From assembly GCA_947628495.1 (NCBI GenBank), contig CANRAC010000001.1, positions 1 to 57,515 on the forward strand: DNA of 57,515 nucleotides. The letters are read 5' to 3'. Position numbers and translations under genes: made by a program. The notes under the pieces are model-generated. The model searched no databases. It was not told the origin of the DNA and saw only the letters and a program-made list of their open reading frames with translations. Below, one piece after another: positions 42,936-51,197 of this stretch (position 1 is its first letter; every line of letters starts with the position of its first letter). The DNA is from an uncultured Bacilli bacterium (GTDB lineage: Bacteria > Bacillota_I > Bacilli_A > RF39 > UBA660).

Positions 42936-43083
42936 AAATAATTATTATGATAAATGGGTTCCAAAATTTTATATTCTATTTTCATTTTTCATATAATACT
43001 ATATAATATTTAATTATTTTTAAAAAACATTACTTAGAGAAAATGATATATTTTTGGGAACCCGGAAATCAAAATAATTATTT
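42936..43083. repeat. Inverted repeat flanking a promoter (GGGTTCC / GGAACCC arms)
   Basis: AAATAATTATT at 42936-42946 pairs with AATAATTATTT at 43073-43083, and GGGTTCC at 42956-42962 with GGAACCC at 43057-43063, extended by A/T bases. The two arms are about 40 bases each and enclose the promoter at 42996-43034. Confidence 0.6.
42996..43034 (-). promoter_or_regulatory. Phage-type promoter variant before the 316-aa gene (AGTA-N22-TATTATATAGTAT)
   Basis: On the minus strand AGTA (43034-43031), exactly 22 bases, then TATTATATAGTAT (43008-42996). It differs from the other five by one base in the first box and one in the second. The leader to the 42906 start is about 85 bases. Confidence 0.6.
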
Positions 43084-43272
43084 CTAATTACTATTTTTGC
43101 AATTTTGTGCTATTTCTTGTTTCAAAATCGCCTCGAATTTCATGAGAATTTAGCAGCCAACAGGCCCTCTTCTTGCCTCGCAGGACCCTCAGGACCTCAT
43201 AATTTTGTCTAAAATTGTTCAAAATGTCCTAAAACTATACAACTAACATTCAAACGATACTAATAAATCGTT

Positions 43273-43291
43273 AAAAACCCAGAAACCTGAG
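43273..43291 (-). terminator. Rho-independent terminator of the first leftward unit
   Basis: On the minus strand CTCAG pairs with CTGGG (one G-U pair) around GTTT, followed by TTTTT. It lies 20 bases after the stop of the 98-residue gene and ends the first leftward group. Confidence 0.65.
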
Positions 43292-43307
43292 AGCCCACAA
43301 GCCTAAT

Positions 43308-43604
43308 TTACAGCACAATGGCAAATGGTTGCTTCAAGGCTGACAGGCAGTATGCATTTATTATGCCATTTTCTGTTAAAATTGGCAGTGGGTCTATATA
43401 AACCCAATGATGCTTATTGTTTAAATAGACAAATCTACCATCATTTGGGTCATAACCCCACGACCATTTAGTCTCATTGATGACCCTCGTGAACATATCA
43501 TTGTCTAAAAAGACAGTATCATGACTCTTATAGCCAGATACCGCTTTGACCATACCGCGCACTTTAACCTTTACAATCGGCAAAACTTTGTCAAGTTTCT
43601 TCAT
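43308..43604 (-). CDS. Unknown protein, 98 aa (early block)
   Basis: This 98-residue protein is basic at the start and aromatic-rich later, with WSWGYDPNDGRF and HHWVYIDP. It shares one base with the preceding gene and has GAGGAG. It is the last of four early leftward genes before a terminator. No family was recognised. Confidence 0.55.
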   Translation of the reverse strand: MKKLDKVLPIVKVKVRGMVKAVSGYKSHDTVFLDNDMFTRVINETKWSWGYDPNDGRFVYLNNKHHWVYIDPLPILTENGIINAYCLSALKQPFAIVL

Positions 43605-43813
43605 TACAACAACTCCTCAAAGATTTCATTGACTAAATGCTCATAAAGGTCTGAACTGATTGGTGGCAAGAACACAATTAAACCGTGGGTAGTCCCTTCT
43701 GCTCCTTCGTATTCATCAGTTTCAGCACCGATTTCTTCAAATTTTGTTTTGTCTCTTAGCATTTCAACTTCATCGCTATATTCGATAGAAAAATGTGGCA
43801 TAACTATTTTCAT
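43604..43813 (-). CDS. Unknown acidic protein, 69 aa (early block)
   Basis: This 69-residue acidic protein has a ribosome site AAAGGAGGT. The first 45 residues are rich in Glu and Asp, the rest hydrophobic and helical. Small acidic early phage proteins often mimic DNA or bind host enzymes, but there is no direct evidence here. Confidence 0.55.
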   Translation of the reverse strand: MKIVMPHFSIEYSDEVEMLRDKTKFEEIGAETDEYEGAEGTTHGLIVFLPPISSDLYEHLVNEIFEELL

Positions 43814-43855
43814 ATTTACCTCCTTTTATAGTTTATGCGATAATCAAAAGTTCAC

Positions 43856-43867
43856 GACCGATCGGTC
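43856..43867. promoter_or_regulatory. 12-bp perfect palindrome GACCGATCGGTC
   Basis: GACCGATCGGTC is its own reverse complement and lies between a terminator and the 69-residue gene. It could be an operator or a hairpin in the leader. Confidence 0.35.
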
Positions 43868-43874
43868 CAACTTT

Positions 43875-43896
43875 AAAAAGGTGGGCATTAGCCCAG
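43875..43896 (-). terminator. Rho-independent terminator within the early block
   Basis: On the minus strand TGGGC pairs with GCCCA around TAAT, followed by CCTTTTT. It lies directly at the stop of the 87-residue gene. It is a short stem, so it may only reduce transcription of the two following genes. Confidence 0.6.
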
Positions 43897-44151
43897 CCTC
43901 TTAACCATTTCGACAAACCTGTCAAGGTCAATCGGGTCAACTTCACCATATTTTGCATATTGAAACTCCAAACTTGCTTTAAGGTGCTCCAACTCTTTTT
44001 TCTGCTTTAAAGCCTCTTGCTCGCGCAAAAACCTCATATATGAACTTGTTGGCATAAAAACCTCTTTAGCAATTTTTTCGCCATATATGCTATAGGTTAT
44101 TTTAATTTCTCCAGTTGGACGAAACTTTTTACCCGTGAACTTTTCAACCAT
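43888..44151 (-). CDS. Unknown basic protein, 87 aa (early block)
   Basis: This 87-residue protein is Lys/Glu-rich with a central helical coiled-coil-like section (LREQEALKQKKELEHLKASL). It starts directly after the stop of the preceding gene (TAAATG). No family was recognised. Confidence 0.55.
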   Translation of the reverse strand: MVEKFTGKKFRPTGEIKITYSIYGEKIAKEVFMPTSSYMRFLREQEALKQKKELEHLKASLEFQYAKYGEVDPIDLDRFVEMVKRLG

Positions 44152-44562
44152 TTAGGCCTCCTCTTTTGCATTGAGTAATTGCTCTAAATAACTTTGCAAT
44201 TGTGCTTTTTGTTCATTATTTAATTTGCTAACATCAATTTTGCTTAAATCCATTTTAGGGATATAGCGCTTTTTAGCATTTTCAATAATGGCATCAATTG
44301 CGTCTTGATGAGCCTTAATTTCCGCCTTTTCCTCCGCGGTTAAGTTATATCTTTGATAACTTGCAATTTCGCGCCCTTGAGTTTTCACCTCATTCATGCC
44401 TTCTTTTAGGGTTGATAGGCTAACCCATTTTTGGCCATTTGAGCCTTCTAGGCCTTCGATATTTACGACTTCCTTCCCAGGCCCCTTGCTTGCTTGAGGG
44501 TTGATTTTTAGTTGGCGGCCCTCAAAAAATACCTCTCCGCCCTTACGTTCTAAAACTAACAT
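44152..44562 (-). CDS. Unknown protein, 136 aa (first early gene)
   Basis: This 136-residue protein is the first gene of the leftward early block, with an AAGGAGGT site. Residues 1-55 are beta-type and Gly-rich; residues 75-136 are helical and include DLSKIDVSKLNNEQKAQLQ. First-transcribed genes of lytic phages often take over host functions, but no motif identifies its role. Confidence 0.55.
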   Translation of the reverse strand: MLVLERKGGEVFFEGRQLKINPQASKGPGKEVVNIEGLEGSNGQKWVSLSTLKEGMNEVKTQGREIASYQRYNLTAEEKAEIKAHQDAIDAIIENAKKRYIPKMDLSKIDVSKLNNEQKAQLQSYLEQLLNAKEEA

Positions 44563-44835
44563 ATTAACCTCCTTCTAGTTTTAGTATATTTTGCAATTAA
44601 ACAATTAAATTATATTTTTGATTTAACTTTTTTATAATTTAATTTTTAATTACATAATAAATAAATTAGTATATATTAAAAATTGCCCGAAAGCCCGCCT
44701 TCCCGAGATGGCGGTTATATTTATGTTAGTGCTAGTGGGCCAATATTTTTACGACCTACTAACGTCACCTGTAAGGACTAATAGGTTGCTATTATAAAGT
44801 TATAATTGAGTAATAAAATTGTTGCAGATTACAGT

Positions 44836-44880
44836 CCTCGCATGCGTGCACGCGTAATATATAATGATACGCGCGTGAGG
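44836..44880. repeat. GC-rich imperfect inverted repeat
   Basis: CCTCGCATGCGT (44836-44847) pairs imperfectly with ACGCGCGTGAGG (44869-44880), and an inner CGCGTA/TACGCG pair can form instead. It is an island of alternating purine-pyrimidine GC sequence in very AT-rich DNA, close to the terminase small subunit gene. Candidate packaging or origin element. Confidence 0.4.
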
Positions 44881-44915
44881 TAAATATTAAAAAGACCATA
44901 ACTTGAAAACCTAAA

Positions 44916-44943
44916 TTGCAAGCTCGTTTATAATTTTTATAAA
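44916..44943 (+). promoter_or_regulatory. Possible host-type sigma-70 promoter toward terS
   Basis: TTGCAA (44916-44921), 16 bases, TATAAA (44938-44943). Fit to consensus is moderate, and AT-rich DNA gives such matches by chance. If real, its start would fall on the palindrome at 44952-44967. Confidence 0.3.
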
Positions 44944-44951
44944 ATTTTTAC

Positions 44952-44967
44952 TAAACTATATAGTTTA
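44952..44967. promoter_or_regulatory. 16-bp perfect palindrome next to late promoter
   Basis: TAAACTATATAGTTTA reads the same on both strands and directly abuts the AGTG box of the terS promoter. This position suits an operator for a dimeric regulator. Confidence 0.45.
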
Positions 44968-45008
44968 AGTGCATAATCTTCAATTTTCTGGAATATAATA
45001 TAATATGA
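44968..45008 (+). promoter_or_regulatory. Phage-type promoter before terS (AGTG-N22-TATAATATAATAT)
   Basis: AGTG at 44968-44971, exactly 22 bases, then TATAATATAATAT at 44994-45006. It is followed at once by a hairpin in the leader and then the terS ribosome site. It would start the rightward late block. Confidence 0.75.
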
Positions 45009-45031
45009 GAGCGGAGCGGTAATACGCTCTC
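45007..45031 (+). promoter_or_regulatory. 5'-leader hairpin upstream of terS
   Basis: GAGAGCG (45007-45013) pairs perfectly with CGCTCTC (45025-45031). It lies at or near the predicted 5' end of the late transcript, where such hairpins commonly protect mRNA. Confidence 0.5.
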
Positions 45032-45056
45032 AAAATTGGTAAAAAGGAGGGTAAAG

Positions 45057-45503
45057 ATGACTAAAGAAGAGAGAGAAACTCGAGAGTACAAATCTTTGTA
45101 CAGTGACGAACGATATGCTAAGAAAGCTTGGAAAGAGCTAATGAATGTTGCTTTACAAGGTGACGCTAAGCCACTACCCGCAACCTACGATCCAAAGACA
45201 GGCGAGCAGACGTTCCAGAGTCAACTAGACCAAATGGCGTATGATAATGTCAAGAGACGTTTGAAAGAACAAGGTCTTGACCGTGAGCCACAGCAAGCTG
45301 AAGTGATTGTCGAGAGCAACATTCTCCGGGCCAGATTTAATGATACAACCTTCAACATTATGCTAGACCGAACAGCTGGTAAAGTCCGCGACGAATTATC
45401 TGTTCAAACTAATCCGTTCGAGGACTTGTCCGATGACGAGCTAGAGGCACTAGCAGCTTACCGCGCATCTAAAGAGAAATCTGAGGAGTCGAATAACAAA
45501 TAA
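45057..45503 (+). CDS. terS: Terminase small subunit (putative)
   Basis: This 148-residue protein lies 17 bases before the terminase large subunit, the usual place for TerS, which binds the packaging site. It is charged and mostly helical, with an acidic end. The ATG at 45057 has GGAGGG upstream; an in-frame TTG at 45036 would read through that site. TerS proteins diverge strongly, so the call rests on position. Confidence 0.6.
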   Translation: MTKEERETREYKSLYSDERYAKKAWKELMNVALQGDAKPLPATYDPKTGEQTFQSQLDQMAYDNVKRRLKEQGLDREPQQAEVIVESNILRARFNDTTFNIMLDRTAGKVRDELSVQTNPFEDLSDDELEALAAYRASKEKSEESNNK

Positions 45504-45520
45504 CAATAAAGGAGTAGACT

Positions 45521-47299
45521 ATGGCGAAAACGCTAACTCAATTTCAGAAGGAATTTGGTTATCCATTGTTAACAAATGCGGAAGTACGAGCGGTACGAGA
45601 GTCAAAAGTGAACTGGAATGGACTTGATGGAGAAATAATACGACGTAAATGTATGAAAAGCTACCCTGCGTATTGCCAAACCGTAAATTTCGGTTATCAG
45701 ATGACGCCTTATCATTACTCTTTGACTGCGAACTTGCAGAGGGACTATGAGAAAGGACCCAATCCGGGCATGCCTTATGGACTTATCTTGTTGTCCGCGA
45801 GCCCACAAACTGGTAAATCTTTGTCAGTGACTGAGACGTTTCAGAGTTGGGTTTTGACTAAGAACCCGCGACTATCAGTTTTGACACTGGGCTATGAGTC
45901 AACGTTCGCTTCTAGGTTTGGTCGTAGAAATCGTGAGAAATTTGGTGAGTATGCTCCGATACTTACTCACGGAAAAGTTAAACTTCACGATAAGATACAG
46001 AGCACAGAAGCTTGGGAGACGATGGTTCTTGATCAGAATAATGGTTTATTTGTTTCAACCGGCGGTGGTATGAGTACAGCAGGTATGGGTGGTCCTATTA
46101 CTGGTAAAACAGGTAATGTTGTTGTAGTAGACGACCCGATAAAGAACATGCAGGATGCAGATAGTGAAGTTAAGATAGTGACAAATATCGAGTACTATCA
46201 GTCAGCTATCGAAACACGTCTATTAGGTAATCCAGGTTCGTTGTGTATCGTAATGTGTACTAGATGGGTGCCAAGTGACCTGATCGGATGGCTAAGAAGG
46301 AACCGAAAGAAATACATTGTAGGTGACTACAATTATGCAGCACTTTGTACTGAGACAAATAAGGCTTTAGACCCGTTGGGTCGAGAAGTTGGCGAAGGTA
46401 TTTGTCCTGAGATGGGCAAAGACTCAAACTGGGCACAGATTATTAAAGAGAGCTATACAGCATCACAAGGTGCTCACGTGTATAATGCACTGTTCCAGGG
46501 TGAACCGACGGATGAGCAAGGAAACTTATTTAGGACCGAGGATTGGCAAGAGTATGAAATCGACAAAGTCTGGAAGCCTGACAAATTTGATAGAATTTAT
46601 TTGTCAATAGATGCTACTTTTAAAGACAACAAAGAGAATGACTTTGTTGCTATGAAGGTAGGTGGTATTATGGCTGGCTCTGACTATGCCCGATACTTAG
46701 TCAGAAAACGTATGGATTTGCCTGATACGCTTGACAAAATTCTTAAAGTTTGTCGAATGTTTCCGGAGATTGACGTTATTTATATTGAAGATAAAGCTAA
46801 TGGTCCTGGTATAGTTTCTGTTCTTAGAAAATGGCGCAAGAAGTTGAATATTCAAGAAGAAAACTTCCCGAGTGTCTACCCGTTGGAGCCTGAAGGTGGT
46901 AAATACTCACGAGCACAGACAGCGTCGCCTTTCCAGCGTGAAGGACGTTGCTATATACCTTGTGAAAAAGATGCTCACTTGTTCTCGAGTCCGGATGACT
47001 TTGAGTGGGAAGAAGAGGGCATATCGTATACTCAGGCATTTAAGCATGAACTTGGCACATTCCCATTTGGAGCTAATGATGACTTAGTCGATGCTCATAC
47101 GCAAGCAATAAATAAGAACATACCTTTGTTAACAGGAGAAGAAAAGCCTGAGAAGCGCATAGAGCGCTTTACGTACTATTCTAATTGGTGGCCTGAGATG
47201 TGGGATGATTATAATAAGCTAGAGACCCGAGAGGAGCGTGATGCTTTTATAAAAATGCACGGTGCACCAATGGAATGGAAAACTAGAGTAGGAGGTTAA
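45521..47299 (+). CDS. terL: Terminase large subunit
   Basis: This 592-residue packaging motor has an ATPase domain with Walker A SASPQTGKS near 93-101 and Walker B NVVVVDDP near 199-206, and a nuclease domain with acidic residues in SIDATFKD near 363, YIEDKA near 421 and DDLVDA near 521. It cuts concatemers and pumps DNA into procapsids. Its TAA directly precedes the portal ATG. Confidence 0.9.
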   Translation: MAKTLTQFQKEFGYPLLTNAEVRAVRESKVNWNGLDGEIIRRKCMKSYPAYCQTVNFGYQMTPYHYSLTANLQRDYEKGPNPGMPYGLILLSASPQTGKSLSVTETFQSWVLTKNPRLSVLTLGYESTFASRFGRRNREKFGEYAPILTHGKVKLHDKIQSTEAWETMVLDQNNGLFVSTGGGMSTAGMGGPITGKTGNVVVVDDPIKNMQDADSEVKIVTNIEYYQSAIETRLLGNPGSLCIVMCTRWVPSDLIGWLRRNRKKYIVGDYNYAALCTETNKALDPLGREVGEGICPEMGKDSNWAQIIKESYTASQGAHVYNALFQGEPTDEQGNLFRTEDWQEYEIDKVWKPDKFDRIYLSIDATFKDNKENDFVAMKVGGIMAGSDYARYLVRKRMDLPDTLDKILKVCRMFPEIDVIYIEDKANGPGIVSVLRKWRKKLNIQEENFPSVYPLEPEGGKYSRAQTASPFQREGRCYIPCEKDAHLFSSPDDFEWEEEGISYTQAFKHELGTFPFGANDDLVDAHTQAINKNIPLLTGEEKPEKRIERFTYYSNWWPEMWDDYNKLETREERDAFIKMHGAPMEWKTRVGG

Positions 47300-49468
47300 A
47301 TGGAAGTAAATAATGACTCTAAAGTAATTCATCCTAATGTTAAAGATAGTAGAGTTTTAACCTACCTAAACATTAGAAATAAACCGACGTATGTAAATAC
47401 TGAGGAAGAAAACATATTGTTAAACTTGTGGCGAGAAAAGTACTATCAAGCTAAGAGCGAATATGAGAGAAGTAGGTGCAATAGCACACAGGTTAAATTG
47501 TGGAGAAATGCATTTTCTGGCACATTCTACAAGCTAGATGAGAATAATAAACCAACACAGAATATAATGAAGCCAATTCGTAAGTTGGCATTTGAGTTGG
47601 TTGAAGGTAAAGTGAATAGCAGTATTCCTGCACCTAAAATGTCACCTAGGTATCATGCGGATTTGACTCCAGTAAATGCTACAGAGCACTTAATTCAGCA
47701 CGAAATTGATAAAATGTTGTCTGAGCAGGTCAACGATGAGTCGGAACATAACTGTTTGATTGATGGAGCAAGCTGGTTTAAAGTCACTTGGGACCCATTT
47801 GATAACACACATGAACGTTCTGGCAACCCAAAAGTGTATGCTTGTCCAGTTGATACAGTTTACCCTCAGCCTGGAGTGAAAAACTATAAGGAATTGGAGT
47901 ACATTTTTGAGGTTTCAACGCTAACTGTTGCTCAGTGTTTAGACCTGTATAATCGAGAGATTAAAAGTCCAGATGAAAATGATATTATACCTGTTATAAA
48001 TTGCTACTTTTTGAATGAAGACAGGTATGTTGGCAAATTTACTTGGTGCGAAGAGACCTCTCAGGTCATTTGCAATGACTTAGAGTGGGGTATTCGTAAA
48101 CGCAGAGAGTGCACAGAGTGCCATAATCCGGCACCAATTCAGACAGTTTGTCCTGTTTGTGGCTCAAAGCACTTTAAATATGTGCCTGTTGCAACAGAGA
48201 CGCTTGAGGATGACTTAGTTTATGTTACTAACCCATATCGTGTTGGTAAAACTGAGGATGAGACTCAAGATAATAACCAAGAAGACGAGCAAAAAGCTAT
48301 ACCGGCCGGCACAGAACTGCCACACTACTTAATTCGCCAGTTGCCATTTGTACCTTATCGTAGGGTAAGCGTACCTGGCAGCATTTATGGTATGAGCGAA
48401 GTTGAATTAGTACTAGAAACACAAGATATAATCAATAAATTGTTAAATAAAGCAGAGCGAAAAAGTGCTCGTAGTAAAACACTTGTTACAAAACTTAAAG
48501 ATACTCGCGTGAGCGACAAGAGCGATGAGCTTTCTTATGTTGAAGTAGAGAGCCCACAGGAAGGACAATCTATACAAGTTAAACAAGTTATGTCTGATAT
48601 TAGTGAAGAGATAACTCAGGCTCAGGTATTGTATGAGATTGCTAAATCTACTGTTGGTACGACCGATACGGACCAAGGTAAAAATGACCCTTCTGCTCGT
48701 TCAGGTAAAGCAAAACAATTGCAAATGCAAGCTTCTGCACAGCGTAAAGTAGCACCAGATACGCTTCGTAACTTAGCATTTTCAGGAGTTTATGAGTTAA
48801 TCTTTAAAAATTTGTTAGCATACTCAGATGAGAGCAGGTCCTTTGTGACTTTATTGCCAGACGGCACTAAACGTGAGGAAGTTTGGTCAAAATATATGTT
48901 CTTGTCAGAGGACTCGCATGGTGAGTATTACTATAGAGATGACTTTGCTTGGTCAGTTGACACTGCTACTGAGATTACTCAAGACAGAGCAGCAATGTGG
49001 CAATTGATTGATAATGACTTTATTAACGGCACAATGGGAACTCAGATCGACCCACAACGTGCATTAAAAATGTATTGGCAAATGAAAGAGCAATTTGGCT
49101 ATCCAACCGCAAAATATGCATTGGAGTTCTTAGATGAAGGTCAGAAGCACTTGCCTACACAAGTAGAACAAGCATTAGTAAATGACCCAGAAGCATTGCA
49201 AGTTGCTTTACAATTTATGCAAAACAAACAGCAAATGATGGGCTTAGGCGGAAATAGTTCAACTCTTGGTGGCAACCAAGGTGGACGTTCAGCAAATGGT
49301 CAATCACACGCTGCAAATGTCGAAAAGACAAATAATAAAAATCGTGCTCAGTCTGGTGCAGGAGAAACGACTACTGTAGCTACTGCTCAAGGTGGTATGC
49401 AAGGTGGAACAGCGACTCCTGAAACGAGTCGACAGACAAATAGCACAAGTACACAGGAGGCAAAATGA
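47300..49468 (+). CDS. Portal protein with inserted zinc ribbon
   Basis: This 722-residue protein follows terL and has the helical, charged body and Gln-rich C-terminus (residues about 615-722) expected of podovirus portals, which form a 12-fold ring for DNA passage. Unusually, residues about 271-289 contain CTEC and, ten residues later, CPVC, a four-Cys zinc-ribbon motif inserted in the body. The last 80 residues are Gly, Ser, Thr and Gln-rich and probably flexible. Its stop overlaps the next start (ATGA). Confidence 0.8.
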   Translation: MEVNNDSKVIHPNVKDSRVLTYLNIRNKPTYVNTEEENILLNLWREKYYQAKSEYERSRCNSTQVKLWRNAFSGTFYKLDENNKPTQNIMKPIRKLAFELVEGKVNSSIPAPKMSPRYHADLTPVNATEHLIQHEIDKMLSEQVNDESEHNCLIDGASWFKVTWDPFDNTHERSGNPKVYACPVDTVYPQPGVKNYKELEYIFEVSTLTVAQCLDLYNREIKSPDENDIIPVINCYFLNEDRYVGKFTWCEETSQVICNDLEWGIRKRRECTECHNPAPIQTVCPVCGSKHFKYVPVATETLEDDLVYVTNPYRVGKTEDETQDNNQEDEQKAIPAGTELPHYLIRQLPFVPYRRVSVPGSIYGMSEVELVLETQDIINKLLNKAERKSARSKTLVTKLKDTRVSDKSDELSYVEVESPQEGQSIQVKQVMSDISEEITQAQVLYEIAKSTVGTTDTDQGKNDPSARSGKAKQLQMQASAQRKVAPDTLRNLAFSGVYELIFKNLLAYSDESRSFVTLLPDGTKREEVWSKYMFLSEDSHGEYYYRDDFAWSVDTATEITQDRAAMWQLIDNDFINGTMGTQIDPQRALKMYWQMKEQFGYPTAKYALEFLDEGQKHLPTQVEQALVNDPEALQVALQFMQNKQQMMGLGGNSSTLGGNQGGRSANGQSHAANVEKTNNKNRAQSGAGETTTVATAQGGMQGGTATPETSRQTNSTSTQEAK

Positions 49469-50382
49469 TAAGAGATGATGAACGTATTTATGCAGAAGTT
49501 AATGACCCTAATACTGTTTTGGCATCGGGGACATTAGAGGCAGGCGTACCAGTTATTGGTGATGGCAATAAAGGTGTTAAAACTTTACCTTGGCCTACAA
49601 GTAAAAGTTTATTATACCTAGACTCAAATAAAACCTTAAAAGAATTACCTTATAATACAGCTGGAGCATTTGTTGGCACTGACCAAGATGGTAATCTTTG
49701 TATGTTACATGCAGATGGCACATTAGCTGATCCAGAGAAGTCGGTGAGTCGTACGTATGCTTGGTTTACTCTTAGTATTGTTGGCAAACCTGCCGAATGG
49801 GTTGATAATGATGGATTTACTCGAGATACTGGTGGGGCTTATTTTATTTGTGGTGATGAATATTCTTCTACTCACTCTCCCGACGATATACCATATTGTA
49901 CTCAAGGTATAGATAACAACTGGACATTTGACCACATGTATTTAGATTTGCCAAAAAATGCGGTTTATTTAATTAATTTAAATCAAGTATTTAAATTTGG
50001 TAAAAAGGTTGGTACAAGTTCTATAACTGAAGATATGACTGATGCTGACTGGAATGAAGGTTTTGGACTAGGTTTACAGTATCAATTAGCAGACATTAGC
50101 GATCCTAACCCTAAATGGTATAATGTTCAAAGATTATATTGTTCGAGTAGACAAGATGAAGAAGCTGCACCTGGCGCTCGTTTAGCATGTATATGGAAAG
50201 ACCGACCATATTATAGATTACAAACCTCATTTTTGATTAAAGGTAAAGGTCGACTTAGGTTTCGTATAGTTAATTATAGAACAGAGAGTGAACGTACATT
50301 TATACCGTATATTAGTGATATAGATTGGTTTAGTCCACGTGATTATCTAATGAGTACTATTGTCGAGATAGCAGAAGTTTAG
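49465..50382 (+). CDS. Virion structural protein, probably fibre or appendage base
   Basis: This 305-residue beta-rich protein overlaps the portal gene by four bases. It has many aromatic and Asp/Gly turns, with no catalytic motif. It starts a run of five genes typical of receptor-binding apparatus, so it probably belongs to the tail appendage. No family was recognised. Confidence 0.45.
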   Translation: MIRDDERIYAEVNDPNTVLASGTLEAGVPVIGDGNKGVKTLPWPTSKSLLYLDSNKTLKELPYNTAGAFVGTDQDGNLCMLHADGTLADPEKSVSRTYAWFTLSIVGKPAEWVDNDGFTRDTGGAYFICGDEYSSTHSPDDIPYCTQGIDNNWTFDHMYLDLPKNAVYLINLNQVFKFGKKVGTSSITEDMTDADWNEGFGLGLQYQLADISDPNPKWYNVQRLYCSSRQDEEAAPGARLACIWKDRPYYRLQTSFLIKGKGRLRFRIVNYRTESERTFIPYISDIDWFSPRDYLMSTIVEIAEV

Positions 50383-50390
50383 GAGGTACT

Positions 50391-51188
50391 ATGGAAAGTT
50401 TCGGACATGAAAGAAAAGTGCAGCAAGGTGAAGACTGGAACTTAGATATTTTGCTATCTGCTAGTGACGTAGAGTATATACCTTTTATTGTTAGTAGTGA
50501 GCGAAAGAATCCATTCTTTGTTATAACAATTGCTAGTACTAAGTACGAGAAAAACCATCGATACGTGCAATCTTGGTGGTGCTCAGTCGATGACGACTTA
50601 AAATGGCCTAGATTTTATAGTACTGTGCCGGTCGATAAAGGCGAAGTAAGTTATAGAGGAGATATTACTCCAACAGATGGTGAGACCTATGCAACTCGTT
50701 GTTTATATCAATATACTCTTGAGGAAGATGAAGTTGATACAATTCTTGGACATAAACCTTATTATTATTTATGGGCGGCTTATGACAACGATCCAGGATT
50801 TCATAGTTTTAATCATACTGAGTATGAATATGAGCCTAGACTAAGATTTAATTTCTTGTCGCCACAGACAGCTGAATGGGGCAGTCAAAATTATATGTAT
50901 CAGATTACATTAGTTAGTGGTCAGTTGATGCATGAGCGTTTGCACGAAATTTATTTAGCACACGATGCACCTGACACTTGGCCAGTGTTGCCAGAGGACT
51001 TAAATGATTGGTCTACTTTATCGGATGTTGAGAAAGGTTTATGTTATGACTATGTTAAATTACATTGGCCTAACGACTTTCAGCCTGATATTGACAGAGA
51101 CTCTCCACTTGGCACAATCGAGCATCCTGAGCCAGTGCTACCACCAACAAAACTTGAGGTCTTCAATAATTTGAGGACTATAATTTAG
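50391..51188 (+). CDS. Virion structural protein, probably appendage
   Basis: This 265-residue protein is aromatic-rich (many Tyr and Trp), beta-type, with a proline-rich C-terminus (PEPVLPPTKLEVF) that could be a linker to the next fibre protein. It starts with AGGAGGT eight bases after the previous gene. No family was recognised. Confidence 0.45.
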   Translation: MESFGHERKVQQGEDWNLDILLSASDVEYIPFIVSSERKNPFFVITIASTKYEKNHRYVQSWWCSVDDDLKWPRFYSTVPVDKGEVSYRGDITPTDGETYATRCLYQYTLEEDEVDTILGHKPYYYLWAAYDNDPGFHSFNHTEYEYEPRLRFNFLSPQTAEWGSQNYMYQITLVSGQLMHERLHEIYLAHDAPDTWPVLPEDLNDWSTLSDVEKGLCYDYVKLHWPNDFQPDIDRDSPLGTIEHPEPVLPPTKLEVFNNLRTII

Positions 51189-51197
51189 GAGGAATAA

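Larger units (their letters stand above)
42907..43307. other. 400-bp gene-free region with promoter, inverted repeats and terminator
   Basis: No supportable gene is present. The part next to 42906 is strongly AT-rich and holds the promoter and its flanking repeats. The part at 43100-43250 is less AT-rich and contains direct repeats GGTCCTG(A/C)G on the minus strand (43170-43200) that can form a hairpin with AGGGCCT. The part at 43250-43291 holds an AACGAT/ATCGTT stem and a terminator. Confidence 0.6.
44563..45056. other. Divergent early/late control region
   Basis: This 494-bp region separates the leftward and rightward blocks and has no supportable gene. From left to right it holds AT-rich DNA, a hairpin-forming CCGCC/GGCGG segment (44694-44720), a CCTA/TAGG bulged stem (44750-44784), a GC-rich hairpin (44836-44880), a possible host-type promoter, a 16-bp palindrome and the late promoter. 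It is a natural place for early promoters and, being next to terS, for a packaging site. Confidence 0.6.

Noticed and set aside
43100..43200. Short minus-strand frame of 19 codons at about 43142
   Set aside because: It has no ribosome site and is too short to support.
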